Part shown: positions 18,556-26,465 of the stretch, piece by piece
How the letters are laid out: the number at the start of each line of letters is the position of its first letter
Numbering within the stretch: position 1 is the first letter of the stretch
DNA from: Sphingomonas sp. HF-S4
GTDB lineage: Bacteria; Pseudomonadota; Alphaproteobacteria; Sphingomonadales; Sphingomonadaceae
Assembly (NCBI RefSeq): GCF_032911445.1
Contig: NZ_JAWJEJ010000001.1
Span: 310,001-374,000 of the forward strand
Length of the DNA stretch: 64,000 bases
Direction of reading: 5' to 3'
The notes under the pieces: model-generated
What the model was told of the DNA's origin: nothing
Seen by the model: the letters and a program-made list of their open reading frames with translations, nothing else
Databases searched by the model: none
Position numbers and translations under genes: made by a program

Positions 18556-18640
18556 TTTGCTCCTGCTGTTTCCGGTCCCACGCATCTTTCCTACGTTTCA
18601 GACCGCAAGGGCGATTGCAATCCTCGCCCGGCACACGTTA

Positions 18641-18654
18641 TGTAACCGGTTACG
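18641..18654. promoter_or_regulatory. LacI-type operator TGTAACCGGTTACG in the LacI/GH3 divergent region
   Basis: This matches the palindrome at 11045 at 13 of 14 positions. It is 86 bp upstream of the LacI start and 91 bp upstream of the GH3 start. A TTGCAA hexamer at 18615 lies about one promoter spacer upstream of it in the GH3 direction, so a bound repressor would cover a -10 region. Confidence 0.65.
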
Positions 18655-18745
18655 GAACCCCGCGCCAAGCAAAAAGATTGTGCAGCGGCACCGTCGATAT
18701 TCTGGCGCGTTCGGATCGAGCGCGCCGAGCAGGGAGGGATAGAAC

Positions 18746-21034
18746 ATGTTCGACACCAAGATTTCGCGACGCGCGGCGCTGATGGGTGCAGGCGCGGTCG
18801 CGGCTTGGGTCTCCAGCCCGGCGCGCGCGCTGTTCCAGGCGGCCGCCCGGCTGCCGGTCCCCGCGTTCATCGACGGCCTTGTCGCCCAGATGACGATCGC
18901 CGAAAAGGCGGGACAGCTGACGATCATGCCCGCGGCCTGGGCCGGCGGCGTTGCGGTCGCGCTCAATCCCGCCGGCAACGGCCCCGGCTTCGACCAGCAG
19001 CTCGAAGAAGTGCGCCAAATGCAGATCGCTGGCGTGTTCAACGGCAACGGTGCCGAAATGGCGCGGCGGATGCAGACTGCTGCGATGAAGGAATCACGGC
19101 TCAAGATCCCGCTGATCTTCGCTGCCGACATTATCCACGGCCACCGCACGATCTTCCCGGTGCCGGTGGGCGAGGCGGCGAGCTTCGATCCCGATCTTGC
19201 CGAGCGCACCGCGCGGATGGCGTCGTACGAAGGCGCCGCGTCCGGCATCGACTGGACCTTCGCGCCGATGGTCGACATCGCGCGTGACCAGCGCTGGGGC
19301 CGCGGGATGGAAGGCGCCGGCGAAGATGTCCATCTCGGCAATTTGATGGCGGCTGCGCGTGTCCGCGGCTTCCAGCGCAAGGATCTAAAGGCGCTCGATT
19401 CGATGATGGCCTGCGCCAAGCACTTCGCCGCCTATGGCGCGGCCGAGGCGGGGCTCGATTATAATACCGTCGATGTCTCCGAGCGCACGTTGCGCGAAAT
19501 CTATTTCCCCCCGTTCCAGTCCGCGCTCGGCGAAGGCGCGATGACCTTCATGGCCGCGTTCAACGAATTGTCGGGGGTTCCGGCCACCGGCAATGAATGG
19601 CTGATGCGCGGCGTGCTGCGCCAGGAATGGGGTTTCGAAGGCTTCGTCGTCTCCGATTACACCGGCGACATGGAAATGATCGACCACGGCTTCGCCAAGG
19701 ATTCGCGCGAGGCGGCCAAGCTTGCCTTCCTGGCGGGCGTCGACATGAGCATGACCAGCGGCTTCTATCGCAAGCACCTGCCCGAGTTGGTCGAGGCGGG
19801 CGAAGTGCCGGTGGCGCGCGTCGATGAATCGGTGCGGAAGGTGCTGGCGATCAAGGCGGCGCTCGGGCTGTTCGACGATCCGTTCCGTCGCATCGACGTC
19901 AAGCGCGAGAAAGCGCGCTCGCGCACCAAGCCGGCGCAGGCGCTGGCGCGCGAGGCGGGACGCAAGTCGATCGTGCTGTTGAAGAACGACGGCGACCTGC
20001 TGCCGCTGCCCAAGTCGGGCAAGAAGATCGCAATCATCGGCCCGTTCGCCTCGGGCAAGCACGACCTCAACGGGCCGTGGGTGGTCTATGGCAGCAACGA
20101 CTACGCCATCGACCTTGCAGAGGGTGTCCGGGGCGCAGTGACCGACAAGGCCAGCGTCACGGTGACCGCAGGCTCTGGTGTTGACGAAGTGCTGCCGGGC
20201 GGGATCGACGCCGCAGTCGCCGCCGCGCAGGCTGCAGATGTCGTGCTGCTCGCGATCGGCGAGAGCGAGAACATGTCGGGCGAGGCGCAGTCGCGCGCCG
20301 AGATCGTCGTGCCGCCCGCGCAGCAGGTGCTCGCCGAAGCCGTCGCCGCGACCGGCAAGCCGGTGGTCGTCGTGCTCAAGAACGGCCGTTCGCTGGCGTT
20401 GCAGGGTGCGGTGGCGGATGCGCCGGCGATCCTCGTCACCTGGTTCCTCGGCACCGAGAGCGGCAACGCCACTGCCGATGTGCTGTTCGGCGACTACAGC
20501 CCCTCGGGCCGCCTGCCGTGCAGCTTCCCGCGCTCGCCGGGCCAGCAGCCTTATTATTACGCGCACAAGCCCACTGGCCGGCCCAATCCGTCCGACGACA
20601 AGCTCGAGCCGTACAAGGCGCATTACCGGGGCATGCCCAACAAGGCGCTCTATCCGTTCGGCCACGGGCTGACCTATGGCAGAATCGAATATTCCGGGCT
20701 CAAGGCAGCGCCGAGCCTGGCGTGGGACGGCGAACTGACGGTGAGCGCGACGATCACCAACCGCGGCGCCCGCGCGGCGGAGGAAGTCGTCCAGCTCTAC
20801 ATCCGCGACCGCACCGCGAGCATCACCCGCCCGGTCCGCGAGTTGAAGGCCTTCCGCAAATTGAAGCTTGCGCCGGGTGCGTCGGAGACGGTGACCTTCA
20901 AGCTCAGCCGTGCGCTGCTGATGTTCATCGGCCGCGATAACAAGCCCACCGTCGAGCCGGGCACCTTCGACGTCTGGATCGCGCCGTCGGCCGAAGCCGA
21001 GGGCGTCCACGCCCAGTTCGAGTTGATGGCCTGA
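18746..21034 (+). CDS. GH3 beta-glucosidase (BglX-like), Tat-exported
   Basis: This 762-residue protein has a twin-arginine leader (ISRRAALMGAGAVAAWVSSPARA). The GH3 N-domain holds DIIHGHRTIFPVPVGEAASFDPDL, MVDIARDQRWGRGMEGAGEDVHLG, CAKHFAAYGAAEAG and the nucleophile Asp304 in GFVVSDYTGDME. The C-domain (ALAREAGRKSIVLLKNDGDLLPL, AIGESENMSGEAQSRAEI) and a fibronectin-III-like tail (EEVVQLYIRDRTASITRPVRELKAFRKL) follow, the full three-domain BglX architecture. It should release glucose from beta-linked oligosaccharides in the periplasm. Divergent from LacI and beside a GH144 gene, so sophoro-oligosaccharides are a candidate substrate. Confidence 0.9.
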   Translation: MFDTKISRRAALMGAGAVAAWVSSPARALFQAAARLPVPAFIDGLVAQMTIAEKAGQLTIMPAAWAGGVAVALNPAGNGPGFDQQLEEVRQMQIAGVFNGNGAEMARRMQTAAMKESRLKIPLIFAADIIHGHRTIFPVPVGEAASFDPDLAERTARMASYEGAASGIDWTFAPMVDIARDQRWGRGMEGAGEDVHLGNLMAAARVRGFQRKDLKALDSMMACAKHFAAYGAAEAGLDYNTVDVSERTLREIYFPPFQSALGEGAMTFMAAFNELSGVPATGNEWLMRGVLRQEWGFEGFVVSDYTGDMEMIDHGFAKDSREAAKLAFLAGVDMSMTSGFYRKHLPELVEAGEVPVARVDESVRKVLAIKAALGLFDDPFRRIDVKREKARSRTKPAQALAREAGRKSIVLLKNDGDLLPLPKSGKKIAIIGPFASGKHDLNGPWVVYGSNDYAIDLAEGVRGAVTDKASVTVTAGSGVDEVLPGGIDAAVAAAQAADVVLLAIGESENMSGEAQSRAEIVVPPAQQVLAEAVAATGKPVVVVLKNGRSLALQGAVADAPAILVTWFLGTESGNATADVLFGDYSPSGRLPCSFPRSPGQQPYYYAHKPTGRPNPSDDKLEPYKAHYRGMPNKALYPFGHGLTYGRIEYSGLKAAPSLAWDGELTVSATITNRGARAAEEVVQLYIRDRTASITRPVRELKAFRKLKLAPGASETVTFKLSRALLMFIGRDNKPTVEPGTFDVWIAPSAEAEGVHAQFELMA

Positions 21035-21038
21035 ATCA

Positions 21039-21163
21039 ATCCTCCCCCGGAGGGAGAGGGGGACCGCGAAGCGGTGGAGGGGTAGCTCTCCACGAGCGTC
21101 ATAGCCTGAGGCGCGCTACCCCTCCGTCAGCTTCGCTGCCACCTCCCCCTCCGGGGGAGGATT
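21039..21163. repeat. Long intergenic inverted repeat, copy 1
   Basis: Arms at 21039-21087 and 21115-21163 (about 49 bp each) are inverted copies, starting AATCCTCCCCCGGAGGG and ending GGAGGGGTAGC, around a 27-bp centre. Most positions pair; internal differences cluster at CCGCGAAGCGG versus GCAGCGAAGCTGAC. It fills the gap between the convergent GH3 and GPH-symporter stops. A second member of the same family is at 48478-48610. It looks like a non-coding REP/MITE-like element and may also terminate transcription from both sides. Confidence 0.75.
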
Positions 21164-21165
21164 TG

Positions 21166-22497
21166 TCATCGCGCCAGCCCCTTCAAAATCCGCGCATGCG
21201 CGCCCTTGCCCAGCGGGTTGAGCAACATCACCGCGCACGACAGTATTAGCGCGCCCAGCGGCACCAGTGCGATCGTCCAGCGCATCGCCGCCAAGGTTGC
21301 CTCGCTCTGTGCCTGGTTGGCGACATAGCCCGCGCTGTCGAAGCCCAATCCGAGGATCGCGGTCGCCACGCCGATCGCGACGCGCTGGAGCAGCGCCGCC
21401 ATGCCGAACACCGCGCCCTCGACGCGCAAGCCGGTCGCTTGCTCACCATATTCGATCGTGTTGGGCAGCATCGCCCAATAGGCGAAATGCAGCCCGACGA
21501 TCAAGGCCTGCATCCCCACCAGGAACAGCTGCATCGCAAGCGGAGTCGCCATGTGCACCTTCGCGAACAGCGTGAGCCCGGCCATGCACGCGCATGCCGC
21601 GACGAACCACAGCGCCCGCGTCCCAAGCCAGCGCTGGAGCAGCATCCACAAGGGCACCGCCAGGCCGCTCACCACGCCCATCCACGCCAGCGCGCTCTGC
21701 CCGGCATCGTCGCTGCCGAGGAAATATTTGAAGTAATAGAGCACCGACTTGTTGAGCATGGTCACCGCGACGATCATCGCCATCATCGCGAGGTTGAGCG
21801 TCACGAACGCGCGGTTGGCGGCGAGGCTGGCGAGGCTCGCGCGCACCGAGGGCGGGGCAGGGGCGGCGGGCACCGCATCCTCGCGATAGGTCGCGCCGAC
21901 CAGCACCAGGATCCCCGTCCCGAGCACCGCGAACAGCACCGCGGCCCATAGATAGCCCTGCGCCGCGACGGCATCGCCGCCGATCCACATCCCGATCGGC
22001 ACGGTCCCGCGCGCCACCACCACCCATGCGAGCGTCCCGAACAGCATTCGCGCGCCCGCGACGAACGCCCGATCGCGGCTGTCGGTGCTGATCCGCGCGC
22101 CCATCGCCAGATAGGGCACGTTGATCGCGGCATAAGCGGTGCGGAACAGCAAATGCCCGATCACCACCAGCGCCAGCCCGACCGGCCCGGTGCCGAGCGG
22201 CGCATAGGTCAGCACGCAGGCTAGTCCGAGCGGAACGCTGCCCAGCATCAGCACCCGGCCATAGCCGCGCTTGGGGGGGCGCCGATCGGTCACCTCGCCC
22301 GCGACGAAGCTGGCAATCCCGTCCCACACCGACGCGACCGTGTAGATCGCCGCAGCGGTCGCCATCGGCAGCCCCAATGCGTCGGTATAATAGAAGAGCA
22401 GGAAGAGCATGATGCTCTGCCAGTAGAGATTGAACGCGAAGTCCCCGAAGGCAAACAGGACCAGGCGGGCCTTGATCGATAGCGGACCGAGCGTCAT
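21166..22497 (-). CDS. GPH-family sugar:cation symporter (MFS)
   Basis: The 443-residue protein, started at ATG 22495-22497 (the longer frame adds 42 low-complexity residues), has 12 predicted membrane spans. It opens with KARLVLFAFGDFAFNLYWQSIMLFLLFYYTDALGLPMATAA and has VWDGIASFVAGEVTDRRPPKRGYGRVLMLGSVPLGL, the glycoside-pentoside-hexuronide family signature between helices 2 and 3. TAYAAINVPYLAMGARIS also fits. It would carry an oligosaccharide released by the neighbouring GH144/GH3 enzymes across the inner membrane. It lies 31 bp downstream of the histidine kinase gene on the same strand, so co-transcription with that gene is possible. Confidence 0.85.
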   Translation of the reverse strand: MTLGPLSIKARLVLFAFGDFAFNLYWQSIMLFLLFYYTDALGLPMATAAAIYTVASVWDGIASFVAGEVTDRRPPKRGYGRVLMLGSVPLGLACVLTYAPLGTGPVGLALVVIGHLLFRTAYAAINVPYLAMGARISTDSRDRAFVAGARMLFGTLAWVVVARGTVPIGMWIGGDAVAAQGYLWAAVLFAVLGTGILVLVGATYREDAVPAAPAPPSVRASLASLAANRAFVTLNLAMMAMIVAVTMLNKSVLYYFKYFLGSDDAGQSALAWMGVVSGLAVPLWMLLQRWLGTRALWFVAACACMAGLTLFAKVHMATPLAMQLFLVGMQALIVGLHFAYWAMLPNTIEYGEQATGLRVEGAVFGMAALLQRVAIGVATAILGLGFDSAGYVANQAQSEATLAAMRWTIALVPLGALILSCAVMLLNPLGKGAHARILKGLAR

Positions 22498-22528
22498 GCG
22501 AGGGTGGTAGGGGAAGGAAGCGGGAGCG

Positions 22529-25500
22529 TCACCCCAGCCCCGCCAGGCTCGCCGCGAGCTCATCCTGGCGGAACGGCTTGGCGAGGCGGGGCAGGTCGGG
22601 CGAGATGCCGTCAAGATCGGCATAGCCCGAGACGATCAGCGTCTTCACGCCAGGATGCCGCGTGCGAACCTCGCGCACCAGATCGGAGCCCTGCATCCCC
22701 GGCATCAGATGATCGGTGACCAGATAGTCGACGGGGTACCCCGCCAGATAGGCCAGCGCCTCGCGCGCGCCCTCCGCCTCGATCACGCGATAGCCCAGGT
22801 CGCGGAGCAGTTCGCCCGTGGCGGCGCGCACCGGCGCTTCGTCGTCGACCAGCAGCACGGTTCCCGCGGCGTCGCCGATCGACGCGGTGCGGGGCTGGTG
22901 TTCGGCATTGGGTTCGCCCTCCGCGACTGGAAGATAGAGCTCGACCAGCGTGCCGAGCCCCGGCTTGCTCGACAGCAGCATTGCCCCGCCGAGCTGCGAG
23001 ACCAGCCCGTGGACCATCGACAGACCGAGCCCGGTGCCCTTGCCGATTCCCTTGGTCGAGAAGAACGGCTCGACAGCGCGCGCCATCGTCTCCTCGTCCA
23101 TACCCGCGCCGGTATCGGCGACGCACAGCCGCACATAGTGTCCGGGCAGTAGCTCCGAGCGGTGTCCTTCCTCGAGCGTTTCGGGATGGACCGAAAGCGT
23201 CAGCTGGCCGCCATCGGGCATCGCGTCGCGCGCGTTGACCGCCAGGTTGAGCACCGCCATTTCAAGCTGGTTGGCATCGGCCAGCGCTGCGGGTACCGGC
23301 TCGGCCAGGTCGAGCCCCAGCTTGATCTGCGGCCCCGAGGTGCTCGCGATCAGATCGGACATGCCGGTGACCAGCGCGGCGAGGTCGACCGGGCCGGGGC
23401 GCAGCGGCTGGCGGCGCGCGAAGGCGAGCAGCCGCTGCACCAGCGTCCGCGCGCGCTCGGCCGATTCGAGCGCGGCGGCGACCCAGCGCTGCTCGCGCTC
23501 GCCCGCGATCCGCCGCCGCAGCAGGTCGAGGCTGCCGAGGATCGGGGTGAGCAGGTTGTTGAAGTCGTGCGCGACGCCGCCGGTGAGTTGCCCCAGCGAC
23601 TCCATCTTCTGCGCCTGGCGCAGCGCCTCTTGCGCGCGCTCCAGTTCCTCGCGCCGCTCGACTTCCTCGGTCACGTCGCGGCCGATCACATAGGCTTCGC
23701 CCTGGCCGGTCGCGGCGCTCCAGGCGAAGCGCCGCCACGTCCCGTCCTTGGCGCGCAGCCGGGCGACGAAGTCGCGCAGCGGTGCCTGCGCCACCACGCG
23801 GATCGCCAGCGTCAATTGCTCGAATTCGTCGGGATGGAAGAAGCGGACGAAGCGCTCGCCCACCACCTCCTCGGGCGTGTAGCCGAGCAGCGGCGTCACC
23901 GCGGGATTGACCGCGCGGATTTCCCAGCGCTGGCCGATGACGAGAAACAAGTCCCCACTCAGCCGCCACATCCGGTCGCGCTCGGCGGTGCGCGCTGCAA
24001 CCTGCTGCTCGAGCGTCTCGTTGAGCGCCTTGAGCGCCTCCTGCGCCTCGCGCCGCTGAGTCACGTCGCGGACGATTCCGGTGGTGCGGAGCGCCCAGCC
24101 TGCCGCGTCGCGCTCGACGATCCCGCGCGTCGCGATCCAGCGCACCCCGCCATCGGGACGAACGATGCGATATTCGGTGGCGAAGCTAGTGCCCGATCGG
24201 ATCGCCTGGCGCACCGCCTCGACCGCCCGGTCGCGGTCGTCGGGATGGATCGTCCGCAGCCGCTGCTCGTCGGTGACGTCCTCGCCCTCCGCGACGCCGA
24301 GGATCTCGCAAGTCCGCGGCGACCAGCGCCCGCGCATCGTCTTCAGATCCCAGTCCCAGGTGCCGATCCGCGCGCCGACGACGGCAATCCGCAGCCGGCT
24401 CTCGCTCTCGCGCAACGCCGCCTCGGCGCGGACGCGCTCGATATGCGCCCAGCTCCGCTCGGTGACTTCGCGTAGCAGCCCGAGCTCGTCGGCCGTCCAG
24501 TGGCGCGGGGTGGTGTCGTGGATCGCCATCAGCGCGGTGAGCCGGCCTTCCTTGAGGAACGGCATGCAAATGATCGCGCGGCTGCCGATATCGGCAAACG
24601 CCTGCGCGCCGTCTTCGCCGAGCACGGCGGTGTCGTCGATGACCAGCGGATGGCCGTGCTTTAGGCTGACCATCGCGAGGGTGCCGAAGCTGGCGAGGCT
24701 GTAGCGCCCGACGATGCTCTTCACGTCGGCGCGGTGCCAGTCGCCACGGATGTTGAACATGTCCTCGTCGGGTTCCATGTCGGCATAGGCACAGTCCGAG
24801 CCGGCGAGATGCTCGCCGAGCAGCCGCGTCGTCACCGCCATCACGGCGTCGGCATCCCTGGCCTGCGCGGTTTCTCTCCCCAGCGTGTCGAGGAAGCGCA
24901 GTCGCGCCTCGTTTTTGCGGAGCGCCTGCTCAGCCTCGCGCCGGGCGACCGCGTTGCGCGTCCGTTCGGCGACGTCCTGGATCAGCTCGATCTCGTCCTC
25001 GGTCCAGGGCCGCGCCTCGGCATGGTTGAGGAACAACAAGGCGACGAAATCGCCCTGTTCGGTAACCGGCATATTGATGAAGGCCTGCGCGCTGATCGCC
25101 TTGAGGCGGTCGGCGGTGTCGCGGGTGCGCGGATCGAGCTCGGCGTCGGTCACCACCGCGGTGCGACCGGCCTTCAGGTCGTCGATATAGCTGCCGTAGT
25201 CGCGGAAGTTCAGCACCCCCGCGATGCTGTTCACCCCCGGCGCATTCCAGTCGCGCTCGATGCGGATCGTTTCGGCCTGGGTGTCGATCGTGCCGTATCC
25301 CGCGCGGCTCACCCCGAGCCGCTGCCCGAGCATCTCGGCGGCGGTATAGGCGATCTCGTCGGGATCCTCGACATCGCGAAAGCGGTCGGCCAGCTCGGCG
25401 AGGGCGTCGTGACGCCGCTCGATCACCCCGCGCGTCGTCTCGTTGGCGAGCACCAGCACGCCGCCGACGCCGCCGGCGTCGTCGATCGGGCTGTAGCTAT

Positions 25501-25900
25501 AGGTCCAATATACCGGCTCGAGCTTTCCGTGGCGCTCGATCGGTACGAGCTGGTTGACGAGGTAGAGCGAGCCCGCGCCCGCATACACGCCCTCGATGTC
25601 GGCGCCGGCGATGTCCCACACTTCGGCCCAAATCACCCGCGCCTCCGCACCAAGCATCGCCGGGTGCTTCTCCGGCCCCAGCGACTTGGCGAAGGCGTCG
25701 TTGTAGAGGCAATAAAGCGGGGCACCCCAGAAGATCAGCGTCGGGTGGCCGGTGGTGAGCATCAGCCGCACCACGGTGCGCAGCCCCTGCGGCCAGCCTT
25801 CGGGCGGGCCCATCGGGTGGCCGGCCCAGTCGTGCGCGCGGATGCGCCGGCCCATCTCGCCGCCGCCTTCCAGAAAGTCTGCCGCGTATCCGCTGGTCAT
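22529..25900 (-). CDS. Soluble hybrid histidine kinase (PAS-GAF-GAF-PAS-PAS-HisKA-HATPase-REC)
   Basis: With ATG at 25898-25900 the protein has 1123 residues and no membrane helix, so it senses a cytoplasmic or light/redox cue. An N-terminal PAS-like region (IFWGAPLYCLYNDAFAKSLG) is followed by two GAF domains (about 165-330 and 350-500), two PAS/PAC domains (WDWDLKTMRGRWSP; WEIRAVNPAVTPLLGYTPEEVVGE), HisKA with phosphoacceptor His778 in GGVAHDFNNLL, HATPase (NLAVNARDAMPDGG, DTGAGM, GTGLGLSM) and a C-terminal receiver with Asp1063 in VTDHLMPGM. HDFNNLL kinases of this kind often lack a dedicated DNA-binding regulator; none is adjacent. The weak GAF1 shares no Cys-based chromophore motif I can confirm. 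Confidence 0.87.
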   Translation of the reverse strand: MTSGYAADFLEGGGEMGRRIRAHDWAGHPMGPPEGWPQGLRTVVRLMLTTGHPTLIFWGAPLYCLYNDAFAKSLGPEKHPAMLGAEARVIWAEVWDIAGADIEGVYAGAGSLYLVNQLVPIERHGKLEPVYWTYSYSPIDDAGGVGGVLVLANETTRGVIERRHDALAELADRFRDVEDPDEIAYTAAEMLGQRLGVSRAGYGTIDTQAETIRIERDWNAPGVNSIAGVLNFRDYGSYIDDLKAGRTAVVTDAELDPRTRDTADRLKAISAQAFINMPVTEQGDFVALLFLNHAEARPWTEDEIELIQDVAERTRNAVARREAEQALRKNEARLRFLDTLGRETAQARDADAVMAVTTRLLGEHLAGSDCAYADMEPDEDMFNIRGDWHRADVKSIVGRYSLASFGTLAMVSLKHGHPLVIDDTAVLGEDGAQAFADIGSRAIICMPFLKEGRLTALMAIHDTTPRHWTADELGLLREVTERSWAHIERVRAEAALRESESRLRIAVVGARIGTWDWDLKTMRGRWSPRTCEILGVAEGEDVTDEQRLRTIHPDDRDRAVEAVRQAIRSGTSFATEYRIVRPDGGVRWIATRGIVERDAAGWALRTTGIVRDVTQRREAQEALKALNETLEQQVAARTAERDRMWRLSGDLFLVIGQRWEIRAVNPAVTPLLGYTPEEVVGERFVRFFHPDEFEQLTLAIRVVAQAPLRDFVARLRAKDGTWRRFAWSAATGQGEAYVIGRDVTEEVERREELERAQEALRQAQKMESLGQLTGGVAHDFNNLLTPILGSLDLLRRRIAGEREQRWVAAALESAERARTLVQRLLAFARRQPLRPGPVDLAALVTGMSDLIASTSGPQIKLGLDLAEPVPAALADANQLEMAVLNLAVNARDAMPDGGQLTLSVHPETLEEGHRSELLPGHYVRLCVADTGAGMDEETMARAVEPFFSTKGIGKGTGLGLSMVHGLVSQLGGAMLLSSKPGLGTLVELYLPVAEGEPNAEHQPRTASIGDAAGTVLLVDDEAPVRAATGELLRDLGYRVIEAEGAREALAYLAGYPVDYLVTDHLMPGMQGSDLVREVRTRHPGVKTLIVSGYADLDGISPDLPRLAKPFRQDELAASLAGLG

Positions 25901-26465
25901 TCGTTCCGGAGCCCACTCCGTTCCCCGACCCGGGAATACTATCGCCAAGGCAACGTAAAACCAGCGGATTTTTGCGTAGTTGACGCCCGGCGACAGCCAG
26001 GGTTGTGGCATGCGTACAACGCTGTTGGCCAGAATATCCGATCGTGAGAACGTTCTTGAGAACGCTCTCAATGTATGCTCTAAGCCGTCGCATTGGAGCG
26101 ATAGACTCCGCGAAAAGAGGGTGTTGGAAGGTGATTGCGTGCGCGCATGGTCGCGCTGCGCTTCGTCTCGGCCTGGGGCTAGACAGCGTTGTCAGCCCTC
26201 AGAAGCCGCCCTCGGCATACTGGCTGCATCGGCAGCGGCAGGGAGACGAGGGGCGATGATTTCCAGCTTCGATAGCGCCAGGCGGCCCTGCGCGGTCGCC
26301 CTTGCCGTTCGCGCGTCCGCGCCTGCATGCGGCGAGGCCCGTCCGCGGGCAGCCACCAACTGAATCGTGAAATGCCGCCGGAGCGCCGGCCGGCGCCTCG
26401 ACGACAGAATTAGGCCGGGGGGCGCAAAAGAACGCTCCATCAGGCGAATTAGGGAGGAAGACCGA
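25901..26465. other. Intergenic region between the hybrid kinase and a TonB receptor
   Basis: This 565-bp divergent region carries no convincing gene. It contains two overlapping LacI-like half-site groups at 26045-26071 and the strong SD GGGAGGAAG ending 5 bp before the receptor ATG. I see nothing else interpretable. Confidence 0.55.
26045..26071. promoter_or_regulatory. Tandem LacI-type operators (TGAGAACGTTCT, TTGAGAACGCTCTCAA)
   Basis: Two copies of the half-site TGAGAACG begin at 26045 and 26057, 12 bp apart, each followed by an inverted partner (TTCTT and CTCTCAA). The central ACG-C/T pattern is typical of LacI-family operators. They lie about 400 bp before the receptor ATG and about 150 bp before the kinase ATG. 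The LacI gene at 32800, in the receptor-halogenase cluster, is the obvious candidate regulator, but this is inference. Confidence 0.5.

Noticed and set aside
19385..21010. 541-codon minus-strand frame over GH3
   Set aside because: Antisense shadow with repetitive charged composition; the GH3 frame is complete.
21039..21163. Inverted repeat considered as ends of an insertion sequence
   Set aside because: The arms enclose only 27 bp and no transposase gene.
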